A stretch of DNA of 64,000 bases from NCBI RefSeq assembly GCF_000208865.1, contig NC_018390.1, forward strand, positions 3,180,270 to 3,244,269, written 5' to 3'. The notes under the pieces were generated by a model, which ran no database searches, was not told where the DNA came from, and saw only the letters and a program-made list of their open reading frames with translations. Positions 46,149-57,939 of this stretch are shown one piece after another (the stretch's first letter is position 1; each line of letters starts with the position of its first letter). A program made the translations under genes and the position numbers. The DNA comes from Neospora caninum Liverpool (Eukaryota > Apicomplexa > Conoidasida > Eucoccidiorida > Sarcocystidae).

Positions 46149-47513
46149 AAGTGCCTGGCTAGGTCGCGCAAAACCTTGTCGTGTGCAAGTGACACGGGAA
46201 CTGACAGGCATTCACTGGAAGATCGGACTTCTCAATGCAGTTTTCCTGGCTGATAACAGTTGCTTTTTTGAGAGAAAACCACGCACACGGGAAACTCGAA
46301 AGGTTCGCCGGCAAGGCAGTCGCAGCCGCACTGGCCATGGAGGACGCACGGGGAGAGGTACAGTTTGCCGCCTAACCATGTACGTCCCTAAGCAATTCCA
46401 AGAAGCAGGTATTCGAGAGAAAGAACTTCGAGGGGAAGATGCATTTTCTGCAACGCGAGAACCCCCGCTGCACTGCAGAATGACTCGGAGCGCCGTTTGC
46501 GAGCGTGCTTTTGTGGCAAGAATGTGTGCATTGCTTCTTGGTAGACGGACACGAATTTTCTGTCCAATCCTTTGCTCCTAGAAACGTGTGGACGTCCTGA
46601 CTCTATTCTCGCAAACCAATTGATCGGGGTACGACGATGCGTCTAGCAGCAAATTTGTGTGTCGGATAGTGTGGCGCGAGCATTGCGCGGCGCAGTCGAA
46701 GCAGTCATGGGGTTTTCCATTCTATTTGGTCTACGCAAGGAAACTTCGTTTTCGCCTGCGTCGAGAAAACTGCAGTGAGCGCTGGTCACTCTTAAGAACG
46801 AAAGGCCATCGGACCTCCACCGGATTCGGCGCAGGCATGATCACGGATACGCCGGAATGGCCCATGCATCTCTTTCGGTCGCATTATGCCGACAGTGAGG
46901 TTTTCGTTCAGCGCAGGAGCTGTGAAGCTGTTGACTTGAGAATGCTCGAGTTGGCAACTGTTACACACGATTGAAAGCCTTAATGAGAGAGTGAACCATT
47001 GGTGCCTTGACAAGGCCGCAGAACCGTCGATAACAGAGGCACTCACTTATGCCATGCGGGCGACTCAGAGTGTGTCACATGAAGACGATAATTTAAGAGA
47101 TAAGAGAGCAGTGGCCAGCAGAAAAAGCAAAGGGTGGTGCCGCCTCGGGAGCAGTACGTGGATACCCTGTGCGACACCAGACGTAGGACTAGGTGAGTGA
47201 ACCAGAGAGCCGATCCTCCGGAGCTTCCGAGGGTTCGGGTGCCTATCTCGGAATGTTCTATAATCGAGCGAAGGGAAGTGACCAGGTGCAACATGCAATA
47301 CCTTCTCGTTCTTTCGCGTTTCCTTTTACCCCTCCTCTTCCCGCTGCCTCGCCGATGCTGCGGCTACCCACGAATGCTCTCGCGCGACTTCACCGTCCGG
47401 TGTGGTGGTTTCTATGCCTTTCAGTTTTTTCCCCCTTGTCACCTAGTCCTCGACGTTGCCCTTGCGTCCCTGTTCGTTCCCTTGTATCTCCAAACTCGCT
47501 CTATTCCTCACAC
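46149..47513. other. Intergenic region, no gene seen
   Basis: Open frames on both strands are short or lack protein-like composition. A downstream exon of the minus-strand secreted protein ending at 47514 could lie here, since that frame carries a strong donor at its end. Confidence 0.35.
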
Positions 47514-48134
47514 TCACTTCGATTGCGAGCTTGGCAACAGGGCGGGTTCGTCAGCGCACTCGGCGGTCCCCTTGTTGACACGCACCAGCAAAGTGTATCT
47601 CACCATCTTCAGGGCGGTCTCGCGGTTCGGCGTGCCGGTGGCGGTTTGAACGGGCGTTGTATCCATGGCGGAACAGGTAATGGCAAAGCATGCGCGGCTT
47701 TGAAAAGTTGTAGGAATCGTTATGCTTGCATCGGCACCGGTTTTCGAAGTGGTGGCTCCGGCAACAATCTCCGTGATGCTGACCACCGAGCCATCGGTGG
47801 TGTACGCCTTTGTAAAAGCCGAATCCGGCAGAGGGAAAGCGCATGTGAACTTGCCGGTCTGCCCCGCGACGAGGTCTAACGTGCAGGCTCGGTTATGCAC
47901 CGGTGCAGAGCACTCGGCGGTAGAGGGGAGTGCCGTAGTTACCGTGGTAGTCGTGCTGTTCACGGTTTCTGACGAGCTATCGACGGGGTTTTCGGAGGCG
48001 CCGTGCGCCAGTGGAATTTGTGGTAGCAGTGCGGGGACCGTGAGCGAAACGCTCGCCAGAGTCGACAGGCTTACGAGAAGAAGCAAGGCAGCTCCGGGGT
48101 AGGAGCGCGAACGGCCTCTGAATGTCAGAGCCAT
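47514..48134 (-). CDS. Secreted six-cysteine protein, single SAG-domain-like
   Basis: Predicted 206 residues from ATG 48134 (CTCAATGGC context). Residues 15-33 form a strong signal peptide core (GAALLLLVSLSTLASVSLTV), followed by a Ser/Thr-rich stretch. The rest contains exactly six cysteines, in the order AEC, RAC, FTC, RAC, ITC, AEC, with an ACTLDLVAGQTGKFTC pair and a SITIPTTF-type strand before the fourth. This layout resembles one SRS (SAG) domain, but similarity to the array genes at 199-6652 is weak. No hydrophobic GPI tail is seen before the stop (QSK). However, TCGAA followed by GTGAGT at the 3' end is a strong splice donor, so a further exon could supply one. It could instead be an unrelated secreted Cys-rich protein. 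Confidence 0.6.
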   Translation of the reverse strand: MALTFRGRSRSYPGAALLLLVSLSTLASVSLTVPALLPQIPLAHGASENPVDSSSETVNSTTTTVTTALPSTAECSAPVHNRACTLDLVAGQTGKFTCAFPLPDSAFTKAYTTDGSVVSITEIVAGATTSKTGADASITIPTTFQSRACFAITCSAMDTTPVQTATGTPNRETALKMVRYTLLVRVNKGTAECADEPALLPSSQSK

Positions 48135-48433
48135 TGAGGATGGAGAGAGACTAGAGGCCAAAAGGAAGTGACTCAAGAGGCGAAACAGATTCTCACGGGG
48201 CACCTGGCGGCCGCGAGAGGCAAAAAACCGGCTGAACGGGGGAGAAGCGAGACACTGCTCCGGGAGCCCACGGAAGACCTGTTCTGACACACTGCGACGA
48301 GAAAGGACGGAGGAATTCACTGGAGAGAGCCGTGCCTTTCCGCAGCCGCTTGGAAATTTCGACCAGGAAGAGAGGGGCAAAAGGAGGCACGGCTAACCAG
48401 AGGGCGCCTTGCCGGCAGGTCGATCTCCGGCAC

Positions 48434-49355
48434 CTAAGTACGTTCAACTCTTTGGCAACACAGTGCTGGAGGAAGGGAGTGGTTCTGAGGTTGGTACTGC
48501 GTCTGACTCGAAAAAGCGCTAGGGCCGCCAGCTGCTGTCCAATTGCCCCAAAATCCCTCAAAACACACACCCCTGTAGTCGGTCACTCTTTCGAGCCTGT
48601 GCGCGGCGCCAGGTTGGAGGCCTGTCACTGGTACGCAGCGCCTTGCGCCTGCGAAAACCTGAAGGCTTTCGTTCGAGGGGAAGGAATTCACCAGGAGCAC
48701 TCCGGACGTGTTGACTGGGGAAACGACGGAAACTTATGGTACGAGACCGGCCAGTTAGGACAGAGTTTTCTTGGCAGGATGCGCAGAGAAAGATTGACCT
48801 CTCGCGACACGCTCGACACTGCCCCGTGTATATACAGGCGTCGAGCGAACGGTAGTGGCATACGCAATGGGAACACACACACTGACAGTGGACGGGAAAC
48901 CAAGAGTGAGAAATGAGAAACGCTGTTTTACGGAAGCCACTCGTTTTCAAGTGAGGCTTTTCTCTGCTCCGTGGATCTCGCGGCGCGCGGTCTCTCTTTG
49001 TTCCTTTTTCTGAGCCCTCACCTGCGCGGCTCCGGTGACGGTGTGCATAGGGGCCCGGCGGCGATCCCCTGCAGTGCGCCGAACTGGCGAGACGTTCAGC
49101 AAGCCGGTCCCGCTCTCTTGTTGGCTCTCTACTGGAACTGCGATGGCTAGGAAACTGAAAAACAGCAAAGCCCATAATTCCAACGCATTCTGGAGCCTGG
49201 TTTTCTGCCACAGCGTCGTCCGATTCAGTTCTTGGAGGAGCAGGGGACTGGGGCAAGGCTCGGTTCGCCGGCGACAAAGAATTGAGGAGCTGAGGTGGGG
49301 AGGCGAAACAAGTCCCCCGCGGTGTCGATCTCGACTGCTCTGGTGTCCCCGCCAT
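48434..49355 (-). CDS. Hypothetical two-exon protein, 204 residues (candidate)
   Basis: Exon 1 (49355-49022) starts MAGTPEQSRSTPRGTCF and ends at a strong donor (GCAG then GTGAGG, phase 1). Exon 2 (48714-48434) follows GTTTCCCCAG and restores frame, reading NTSGVLLVNSFPSNESLQVF and GVCFEGFWGNWTAAGGPSAF to a stop. The first half is Arg/Ser/Pro-rich and probably disordered. The second has four cysteines and a Trp/Gly-rich centre. No domain was recognised. An alternative frame of exon 1, entered through a good acceptor at about 49160, is also open. It lies about 300 bp upstream of the secreted protein at 48134, same strand. Transcription evidence would decide. Confidence 0.38.
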
Positions 49356-51361
49356 AAAACAAAAACTTGTGAAGTTCAGGGACAGTTCCCTTTCGCGTCT
49401 GAAGGGGCAGAAGGACTCACTGTAGGCAACTCGTGGAGTGATGCACTTCCACAGCGGTTGGTGGCGAGGAATCCTTTTCCAGGCAACGGATAGAGGCGGA
49501 GGCGAGAAGTCAGCGACCGGTGCCACGCTGCAGAGAGAAGACGAGCACGTCCGGATATCAAAGGCCTTCTCTCGTAGACGCCTGATGAGAGTTGCGTCGT
49601 CCCGTTAGCATTTCACGCACTGTGCACGTGCCCCAGTTGAAGTCAAGCGGCATATCGCACTTAGCGTCGTTTCGAACCGTAAATCGCTCCAGTTTCTTTC
49701 GTCTGTTTGCAAAAATATGAGAAATCGACTGGAAAGCGAGACTCACATCTGCGTGCTGTTGTCGCTCGAGGCGTGCTCCTTTCGGCGGGACCGGTGCTGC
49801 AGGGAGGGTAGGTTCGTCTCTATTTTGAGGTACGCATGGCCCCCGACTTCATGCGAGGGTATATACGGTCAAATGATCCACCAGATCGAAAAATAACAGC
49901 GCCTGCGAGGCAGTTCACAGTCTAGCCCTGTCTCTTGTTCACGGTTCCAGGTTGTATGCAAGGAGAGAGTGTGCCCATGATGCCGTGCAACTAGAGAAAG
50001 CGGAAGAACGACCGCCCCAACTAACATACCTGACGTGAAACGAAAGAAAGGGGAGGACCGACAGGAAGGCTGACTGCTGTAAGTGTCCTTGCACACACGT
50101 GTTAGTCTTAGCAGCTTGATTTCCGTACGGAATCAACAGCGCTGGTTGCCAGATGTCCAGGATGCGCAACCCTTGAAATAAGCTTTCTACGAAAGACAGC
50201 CCCGCAGGCCTCTCGAGGAAAGCCGAGCCATCGTTGTTTGTACTACAATCGAATGTCCTACGCTTTTCCTTCGAATTTGGTTCTGGGTGATGTGTATCGC
50301 TACTAGGAATACGCATCTGCCGTCGTTCTGTTTTTTCGAATCGTGGTTACCACTCTTTCAGTTCACTTTGCAGGTAAACTCCCGCCAGGGGACGTGCTCG
50401 CCACCTAAAGTACTGCGGTACAGATTTACAAGACAGCCGCTGATTCTGCTTGCAGCGCAAAGGTTGTGCGCCGCAGCCCGACAGACTGTAGTATAGCCGC
50501 GTATAGGATTGAAGGAGGAACACATTTGTCCACCAACTGGAGAACATTTTACATAAGCTATTGCTTGGCACAGAAAGGCTCTCTCTTGAACAGATCTGCG
50601 GAAAGAGGAACCTGTGACCTGAGCGAGCGGAGCTTTCTGGAAGCCAGTTTCCGGTGTACGTACACCGTAGCGGAGATGTGGAATCCTTGTTCGGGGCACC
50701 GTGTTTCTACCTTGCACTGAGATCTGTCGATCGCTCTCTGTTCATCTTTGTGCCGGTCACGTTCCCCCTTGCTATCTGCTTCGTACAACTGTTCCCTGCT
50801 AGTATAACCCCGAGACGGACACGCCTATGTATCAAGATCGGCATATTTAATCTAGTACCCACGTTGACACCTATACGAATCAACTGCTTCTCTTCGAATC
50901 TGTGCACGCTACGAAACTACACACACTTCTCTAAAAGAGGGGTGAATTTATGTACGTTTCTCTTGCTCTTCATCGTGGCAGTTTCTTCCTGTGTTGAAGC
51001 ACGAAACGCATCGGGTGACGTGTCACCCTTTCCTGTTCTCACACGATTCTGAATGGTTTGAAAAAATGTTTCTCGCTTGCCTGCTCGTTTCTCCTCGAAA
51101 CGTCCGCAAAGCCTCCGTGAGTACGAGCGGATACTTTCACGAGAGCCCAACCGCGTTTTCGCTCCAAAACTCCACCTCCCTATGTACGTACACCGCAGCA
51201 CTGTCTGTCAGCTTCCACCTCCCGCGGACAACACATGCCGGCCGATTCTGTGTATCAGCACAGGAGTCTCTTCGCTACAAAACTACAGTGGTTCCGCTTT
51301 TCAGCTTTCGGAAAACAAGATGATACAGAGACGAATGGAAAGTCAACGTGGTTCTCTTCTC
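49356..51361. other. Intergenic region, 3' flank of PSMB1
   Basis: No convincing gene. It contains CGGTGTACGTACACCG, a perfect 16-bp palindrome, at 50652-50667, and another TGTACGTACA core at about 51183-51192, relatives of the palindrome in the UROD intron. Confidence 0.4.
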
Positions 51362-54349
51362 TTAATCGGCACGGAGGTCCATGAGAGTCTTCTCGATCCC
51401 GCTCTGGCTGATCATCACCACTTCAGCCTGGTCACCTGAACAAACAAGGCACGCACGCAACGCTCAAGGAATGCGCTGCCCTCTCCAGACAAAAAACGCA
51501 ACGCTTCATCGAAGTCTTGTCAATTCTCCGTTCACATCTGTTGTGAAAAAACACTTTATACGCGCTTCTCAAAAAACGCGTTCTGAGCTGTCCTCGCGGC
51601 CTGAGTGCGAAAAGGATATGCATTCGTTACCTCGCAAGAGAAAACAAGGGAGGAAATGCCCACAAATAATCGTGACTGCCCCGGAGAAAAAACTCGACTT
51701 GTGCTTCACTCCCCACCATGCATACCTGTGAAAATATCGCGCTCTCCCGCAGAGGCAACTGCACTCTTGATGATGTCGACGACCTGTTCTCTAGTCAAAG
51801 GTGCCTTCTCGCCTTGCTGATTATTCCGGGAAATCTGAGCGCAACACACCGGTGTGAACGTCTCCCTTTTGTGTGCAACTGACCATACACTACAGATATA
51901 TATATATATATATATAAACCTATTTTTTGACGCATCAATACACACATACGTACATATGAGTCACGAAAATAAAGGGAAGCGATACAGCCCTCCTGACTGT
52001 TGCGAAACTCTCCACAGCACAAAGCCTTCTTGTTCAGAGTAAACGCGCGTGTGTATGGGGTTGGCGACAAAGACATGCGGAAAATCCCATCTGCTGTGCA
52101 GTCGACCGTCTCTGGAAGCTTCGGGTTGCTTCCCGCGTTTCCCCTTCACCGTTTCTTTTGCCTTTTCGACATCCACATTCTCTTCCCGATATTTGACCTT
52201 GCTTTTTCTCGTTTGGGTCAGGCCGTGCGCTCTTGTGGAGAAAAGAACGAGAATGTCGACGCACCTGGTTGTCGAGGACGGGCATGATGAGGTGAGCGCC
52301 GGTACCCGCGCAGTTGTACCTGGCAGCCTCAAAAGAGCCGATCGCGTCGTAGCCATACACTGCACCTTTCCCTGAGCGAGAGAAAAAAAGAGCCATCTTG
52401 TATGCATGTGATGAGGCTCTCTCTCTCTCTCGCATCTCCAGATCCGCCTGCATATAAGTACTTCTACACGTATTTCCAGCTAAACACCTAGTCTGCGTCG
52501 AGGGAATAGTGGAAACCGCTGTCTATCGATGTGCCCGTTTGGAATTCGACACTCTTCTAGCAAGTCCTCCATGAGCCGATACAGAAATCATGGCGCAACA
52601 AGGTGTGGAAAAAACTTTGCGCGTCGGCTCCTGTCCAGCTGTACAGACACACCTTGGGCCCTCCCACAGTTGCACGTGTCCCCACCTCATACACGTGTAT
52701 CTCTATATTTATATACACCGCCGTACACACCTACCAAACCTATATGTATATATGTATGCAGATGCACTTGTATTAGTGAGCCTAGTCGATAAGGAGACAT
52801 CTTTGCGCGAGTTGCAAGTTTTCTTGAAAATGTGGATGCCCAGATGGCCCGTTGTTTTTACCATTTTCGTCGATTCCGCAGAGGACGTTGAAGGTGTAGA
52901 ACGGGAAGAAGCGACGCGAGTAGAGCATCGTCGACAGGAGCTGAGCGATTGCGTTCAGGCTCGGAGGATGGCGGTGCTGGTGCGTGTACTGTTCGATGCG
53001 GATCTACCGACACGGGACAGAGAAAAAAGGAGAGAGCAGATGGGAAAGGAGAAGACGCTCGAGACGGAGCAGCGACCACAGCTGAGGAAAGGCCAAATGC
53101 TTCAGCTTCTCCACGCACCTTGGAAAAAAAATGCGAAGCTTCAAACCTCATGACGGGGATGCAAACACAGACGCGTCTGCTGAACCGAAGGGAGGGGAAG
53201 GGAGCTCAGAGCGCCACGCGAAAACCGAGAGAGACGAAGGCAGAAGGGACGAAACGAGGAGATAGAGAGAACCCAACGATGGAAGACACACAATCCGCTG
53301 AAACAGAGTTCGGAGGGACGAGAAAAGAGCGGAGAAACACACCACGCATCTTGGATAGTAACGCAAAGAGATGTCCCGCGAAAACACCTTGAGATCGTTC
53401 GATGCCGGAGATCGTTTCTAGCGGCGAAAGATATCCTGTGCCGATCTTCTCCCTGCTTTACACCCTGGGAGTTTGTCTTTCTTCGACCGTCTGTCGCTTC
53501 CTCTCTCTTGCGACTGCTCCGAACAGGCGCCCTTCTTCTCACCTGAAGGAGGTTGTGGAGAGTCGTCTTGTCAGCTTGCATGCCGGAGGTCGCAAGGACA
53601 ACTTTGTCGGTCCTGCGCGGAGACATGCATCGAAATCGAGGTTGCTCCAAAGAAAAAAAACTCGGAAACATCCTGCCCTTGTCGCCTTTCGGCGCAGAGA
53701 CAAAGGACAGGAGAGGACTCTGGGCAGCGCATATGTTGCTGCTCGGCCCCCTTCTCTCGCGTTTTTCCATAGCTTCCCGTCTCCGAACCTGCCTCCCCGT
53801 GCTGCTTGTTTGCGTGTTTTGACGAGGTCAATTTGCATGCATTCTTGCCGCCTCTGTCGCGTACAGTTTCGTGATTTTCGACTGGAAGCGCGAGTAGATG
53901 GAGAAGCCGGTCGATAGGCGCGTGTCTCCCACAGCGACGGCAAAGTCCTCGCCGGCGACGCACACCACCGTCCTGCAGAGGAAAAGGAAAGAGAAAGGAA
54001 AAAGCTCAAAACGGGGGAAACCACACGTGGAAAACCTGTCAAGACCTCCAAAAAAGAGAGAAGGCACGGAGGAAACCCGAACAAAGAGAAGAGGCACGGC
54101 CGAAACAGACACGCAACGGGAGATATCCGACGGGCCACGCCATGGAAGAATACCGAGCAGTTTCTCCTTTTCTTCCTCTGTCTCTCCATTTGCGTCCGGT
54201 TCGTTTTTGTCTGCTTACCCTCCATTGTTGACGTAGGGGCTGAAGCGGCGCTCCATCGGCGCTGCAAGAGACACCGGAAGCGAGCGTTCCTCCGCCTCGT
54301 CGTGGAGAGGCCGCACGGCCGGCAAAGGCGAGGGGCAAGGCACCAGCAT
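51362..54349 (-). CDS. PSMB1: Proteasome subunit beta type-1 (beta 6)
   Basis: Non-catalytic beta subunit of the 20S proteasome core. Seven exons join in phase: 54349-54219, 53972-53865, 53612-53543, 53003-52862, 52371-52265, 51834-51726 and 51435-51362. The 246-residue product is the usual length. It aligns end to end with eukaryotic PSMB1: [107 protein letters not shown] and a C-terminal [10 protein letters not shown]. As in other beta 6 subunits, no Gly-Thr autoprocessing site with catalytic Thr1 and Lys33 was identified. The start ATG 54349 gives a 30-residue leader before the conserved core. A TA tract sits in the last-but-two intron (about 51895-51917 lies just upstream of exon 6). Confidence 0.95.
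51895..51917. repeat. TA microsatellite in a PSMB1 intron
   Basis: Alternating TA tract within the intron between the fifth and sixth PSMB1 exons. Confidence 0.85.
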
Positions 54350-56281
54350 TGTGTAGAGACCTGCACGAGAAAGAGAAACGGAGACAACCGTTTGAGGAAA
54401 ATCCAGAACCGACTGAGTTCGCCGACGACTACGGATGTGGAAGGAGAGAAGGGCGGAGAAAAGGAACAAGGGGGCGAGCGAGGGCGTGGAGAGGAGACGA
54501 GAGTGAAAATCTGGTCAAAGTGCCGACGACTCGAGACCTCTTCACCCTAGACACTCGGCTTTGCCAGCTTGCCACCGAGAGTCGAAAGAACACATGGAGA
54601 AAACACACCAAAGCGGAAACGGTCTCGGCTCACAAACACACATCGCCCACGTGCCTCTGGATATAGCCCGCCTTGTCCGACGTGCATATATTTATAGAGA
54701 AACGAACCCGCGGAGTACACCGCTTCCAGAGCGATGCATACCACTCACACACACAGCACCACACTGCACACGCCAAAGTGTACATACACGCGGGAGATCG
54801 GGACGGAGCACCTGTGGAGAGACCGTGCGAACGAAGACAGAAACGAGGAGAGGCGCGCAAGTCGCACACAAAGAGGCAAAGACTGCCCTCGCCTTCGGGG
54901 ATTTGCCAGCCGACAGCGTTCGGTGTTTTCAGAAATAATGGGTTATCCCCTTTCCCCCCTCTTTGGAGTGTATGTACACGCGAGTGAAGGAACCCGGGAT
55001 GCCTTTCAGACGACCGACAGAACGGCCTCTCGCATGCGCTAGCGTTTCAGCCGCCTGCCGTAGAGTTTCTCACCACCTCGTTCCTGGCACTTCTTCCCCA
55101 GAAAAACACACAGAGGCACGTGTCACTCACCGTGTACTGTGATGGAAAGAGAAAAGACAAACTAACGAGAGGCGAAGAAGAACGAGGAGACGAAGAACGA
55201 GAAGACGAAGAAGAACGAGGACAAGGCGGCCCAAGCGAAGCCGAGAGAGTCCTTGCAGCTGGCGCGTGATACTTTCGAGGGAGTGGAGAGAGAGAAGGCA
55301 AACTCGTCCTTCTGAGCGTTACATTAACAAAGATAAAAAGACGGATTTGCGAAAGAGAGAACAAAACTGCTCCAGAACGTTTTTTCTCCCTCCTGCGAGA
55401 GACGTGTCCTGCGTGTCTTCCAGTTGTGTGCCCCAGTGCTGCGTCGCGCGCTGTTGCATGCACACCGGAAAAAAGCCGACGGAAGAGAGGCTCTGAAAAA
55501 AGGGGATTCTAAAAACAAATCTCTCCACCTGCAATCTCGAGGCCTGTCTGTTTTTTCTTTCAGCACAGCAGTAGGATAGGGAACAACACTTCTGCTCCTG
55601 ACACACACGGTCAAATCTGAAGCGCAGACTCGAAGACGGCGCAGGCGACACGAAAGACAGAACGCCCGAGTCTCCGCCGAGAGCAAAAAACGAGATGTCT
55701 CGGCACGTTTTCATGCCTTCGAAGAAAACAGACTTCCTAGATATTCTCTAGAAAAAACGAGACGAGACAGAAACCGAGAAAGATCCCCAAGAAGTGTGTC
55801 ATCTCTTTCCGGACAAACCTTTTTATATATCCCGACATCTAAACGTATATATAAATATATGTCCATACGCACATATATGTGCATATGTATACCCTGTATC
55901 TGCATATATAGAAGCATATACATATATACGTATACGTTCAACAAAGAAGACAATGAGATCGGTCAACATTCGTCCACCTGATTCCGTTTCAGCGGCAACA
56001 GACATGCGATGAGACAGCGTATGTGTGACCTAGATGTCCTTCCCCGTTTCCCCTCAGCTGCGAAGCAAATCTCAAACTAGCGCTTGCAGAGAAAAACACG
56101 CCTCTGCTAAAGAAGAAAGCTCCCATCTTCGATCTGCTGCAGCCCGATGGTCCCACGAAGTTTTCGCAAAAAAAAACTCGAGACACCACAAGGCCCCGAA
56201 CACGGCAAGCCGTTCAAACCCTGAGTCGGCAAAAAAGCCACGCTCCAATTGGAAATATCCAAATATACACTGAATTAAAAG

Positions 56282-56312
<31 letters not shown>

Positions 56313-56447
56313 GCCTGTGTATAGAGCTGTACACACCTGTAGACATATACGTGCATATGTAGATGTGGTCTCTGCATATTTCCCTATATATTTGAATATC
56401 TGTATGGAAATGTATGTTGATAAAGATATATACACAAAGGTGCATTT
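54350..56447. other. Intergenic region upstream of PSMB1
   Basis: 5' flank of PSMB1. Holds GTGTACATACAC-type motifs at about 54778 and 54969 and TA/TACA-rich tracts at about 55830-55940 and 56281-56311. No coding model was supported. Confidence 0.4.
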
Positions 56448-57546
56448 TTGATGCAGGGGTGCGAAGGCATACCATTCGAAGCAGCCTCAATGCAAGGAGA
56501 GAAGAAAGGTGATAGCAGGTCCGTGTATAAAGGAGGACTCATCGTCGCAGAGGCTGCGCGACCAGACTTCAGCAAGAGCGGGCTGCAAGAAGCCGATATG
56601 GACCTTTTTGCGCATGCATCGCGAACGAAAAGAGACAAGGAAAGCCCGGTTCCGCGGGCCAGGGGAACTCGAGAGTCCCTGTGGAGCGCATGAACCTCGC
56701 CCTCTCGTGCCGCAGCAGGTACTGTACGTACATTGCGGTGGGCTGGTGTCCGGTGTGCCGTTTCGCCGCGCAGACCTCGATCCTATTATATGTATCGGCA
56801 GTGAAACGCTCTCTGTGTCTCTCTCGGTTTCGTCTTCCGAGGGAAAGCGAGGGCGCCTTCTAGAAAACGTGTGAGGTGTGCACACCGTGTGCGCGTTGTG
56901 TGTCCTGTGCAAAAGTAGGCTCGGTGCCTCGAAGGCGCCTCTCTCTCGCCAAGTTCTGGATGTCTTTTCTCGTTCGCGAAAAAACAAAGGCCCTTTCGTC
57001 TCGCCTTCTGTTTTGTTCCCCAGGTGTATGGACACTTGACATGCAGCGACCTTCCTGGACTCGGAAAGCTGCTCTACGGCTTTCCGTCACACATTTACCA
57101 GATGCACCTGGCGTCTTGTTCCTCCTCTTGTTCTCTTCTCGTCTGGGTTTTCCAGTTGAAGAACCCTCCTGAACCGAGAGAAAGAGAGCGGAAAAAGGCA
57201 AGAAAAGGAAGCGAGGAAGACAGAAGAGAGCACGGAGAACAGAAGCAGTGAAGAGAAGGCCCCGAGATGCGATGCCGTCCTTGCCCTGTGCCCCCACCGC
57301 CTCTCTTCTCTCTACTTTTTTCTGCCCCGTCTCTCCTCTCTCTTCTCGCCTTTTAGATAGTTCTTTGCCTGACCTTCCTTTGATTTTCGTAGTGTCATTT
57401 TCCTCTTCTCGTCCTTCCGCGCATCCTTCAGTCTCTGCTTCGTCCCCTGCTCTCCTGCAGTGTACCTGTTCATGACCGTCGCACACTCTCGTCCCTCTGT
57501 CTTCTTCTTCTACGCACTGAAGAAGGCCGTCTCCGGTGAACCGTAG
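56448..57546 (+). other. Possible plus-strand exons, gene model unresolved
   Basis: Three exon-like pieces on the + strand: an open frame to a CAG/GTACTG donor at about 56718; a piece after TTCCCCAG at about 57023 reading VYGHLTCSDLPGLGKLLYGF; and a piece after a long pyrimidine tract and CTGCAG at about 57463 reading YLFMTVAHSRPSVFFFYALK, stopping at 57546. The first two join in phase 0, but the donor for the second join is poor. The last piece overlaps a possible 3' exon of the minus-strand cyclin-like gene, so at most one is likely to be real. Confidence 0.22.
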
Positions 57547-57939
57547 ACCTCTTCAAATGCCGTGTCCTGCGCCACCAGAAGGACACGCACCACTTTGCAG
57601 TGACTGAGTTCTTGTTCGTTCCTCTCTTGTGGAGTTTTGCGCTGGCCCTCTTAAAAAAACGTTCTGTCTCTCCCACTTCCTCGCTCTTCTTCGCCCTCTC
57701 TTTCCCCTCCTCTTTCCAACCTCTGTGCACGGTTAACCTGGGCAGACCCTAAAGCTCACGAGAACGGCACGCGAAGAAAGGCAGAAGAGAACGGGCAAGA
57801 GAAACACTCGGGACACAGAGGAAGCGAGAAGAGAGAGAGAAGAGACACAACAGACGACAGAGAACCCGAGACGAGCGAGAAACGCGTTTTCTTCTCGCAT
57901 AAGGGAAAAAGCTAAAATGCAAGGAATCTGCGTGCACAC

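Noticed and set aside
47193..47879. 228-codon plus-strand frame opposite the six-cysteine gene
   Set aside because: It lacks a signal peptide or domain and is antisense to a frame with both a signal peptide and ordered cysteines.
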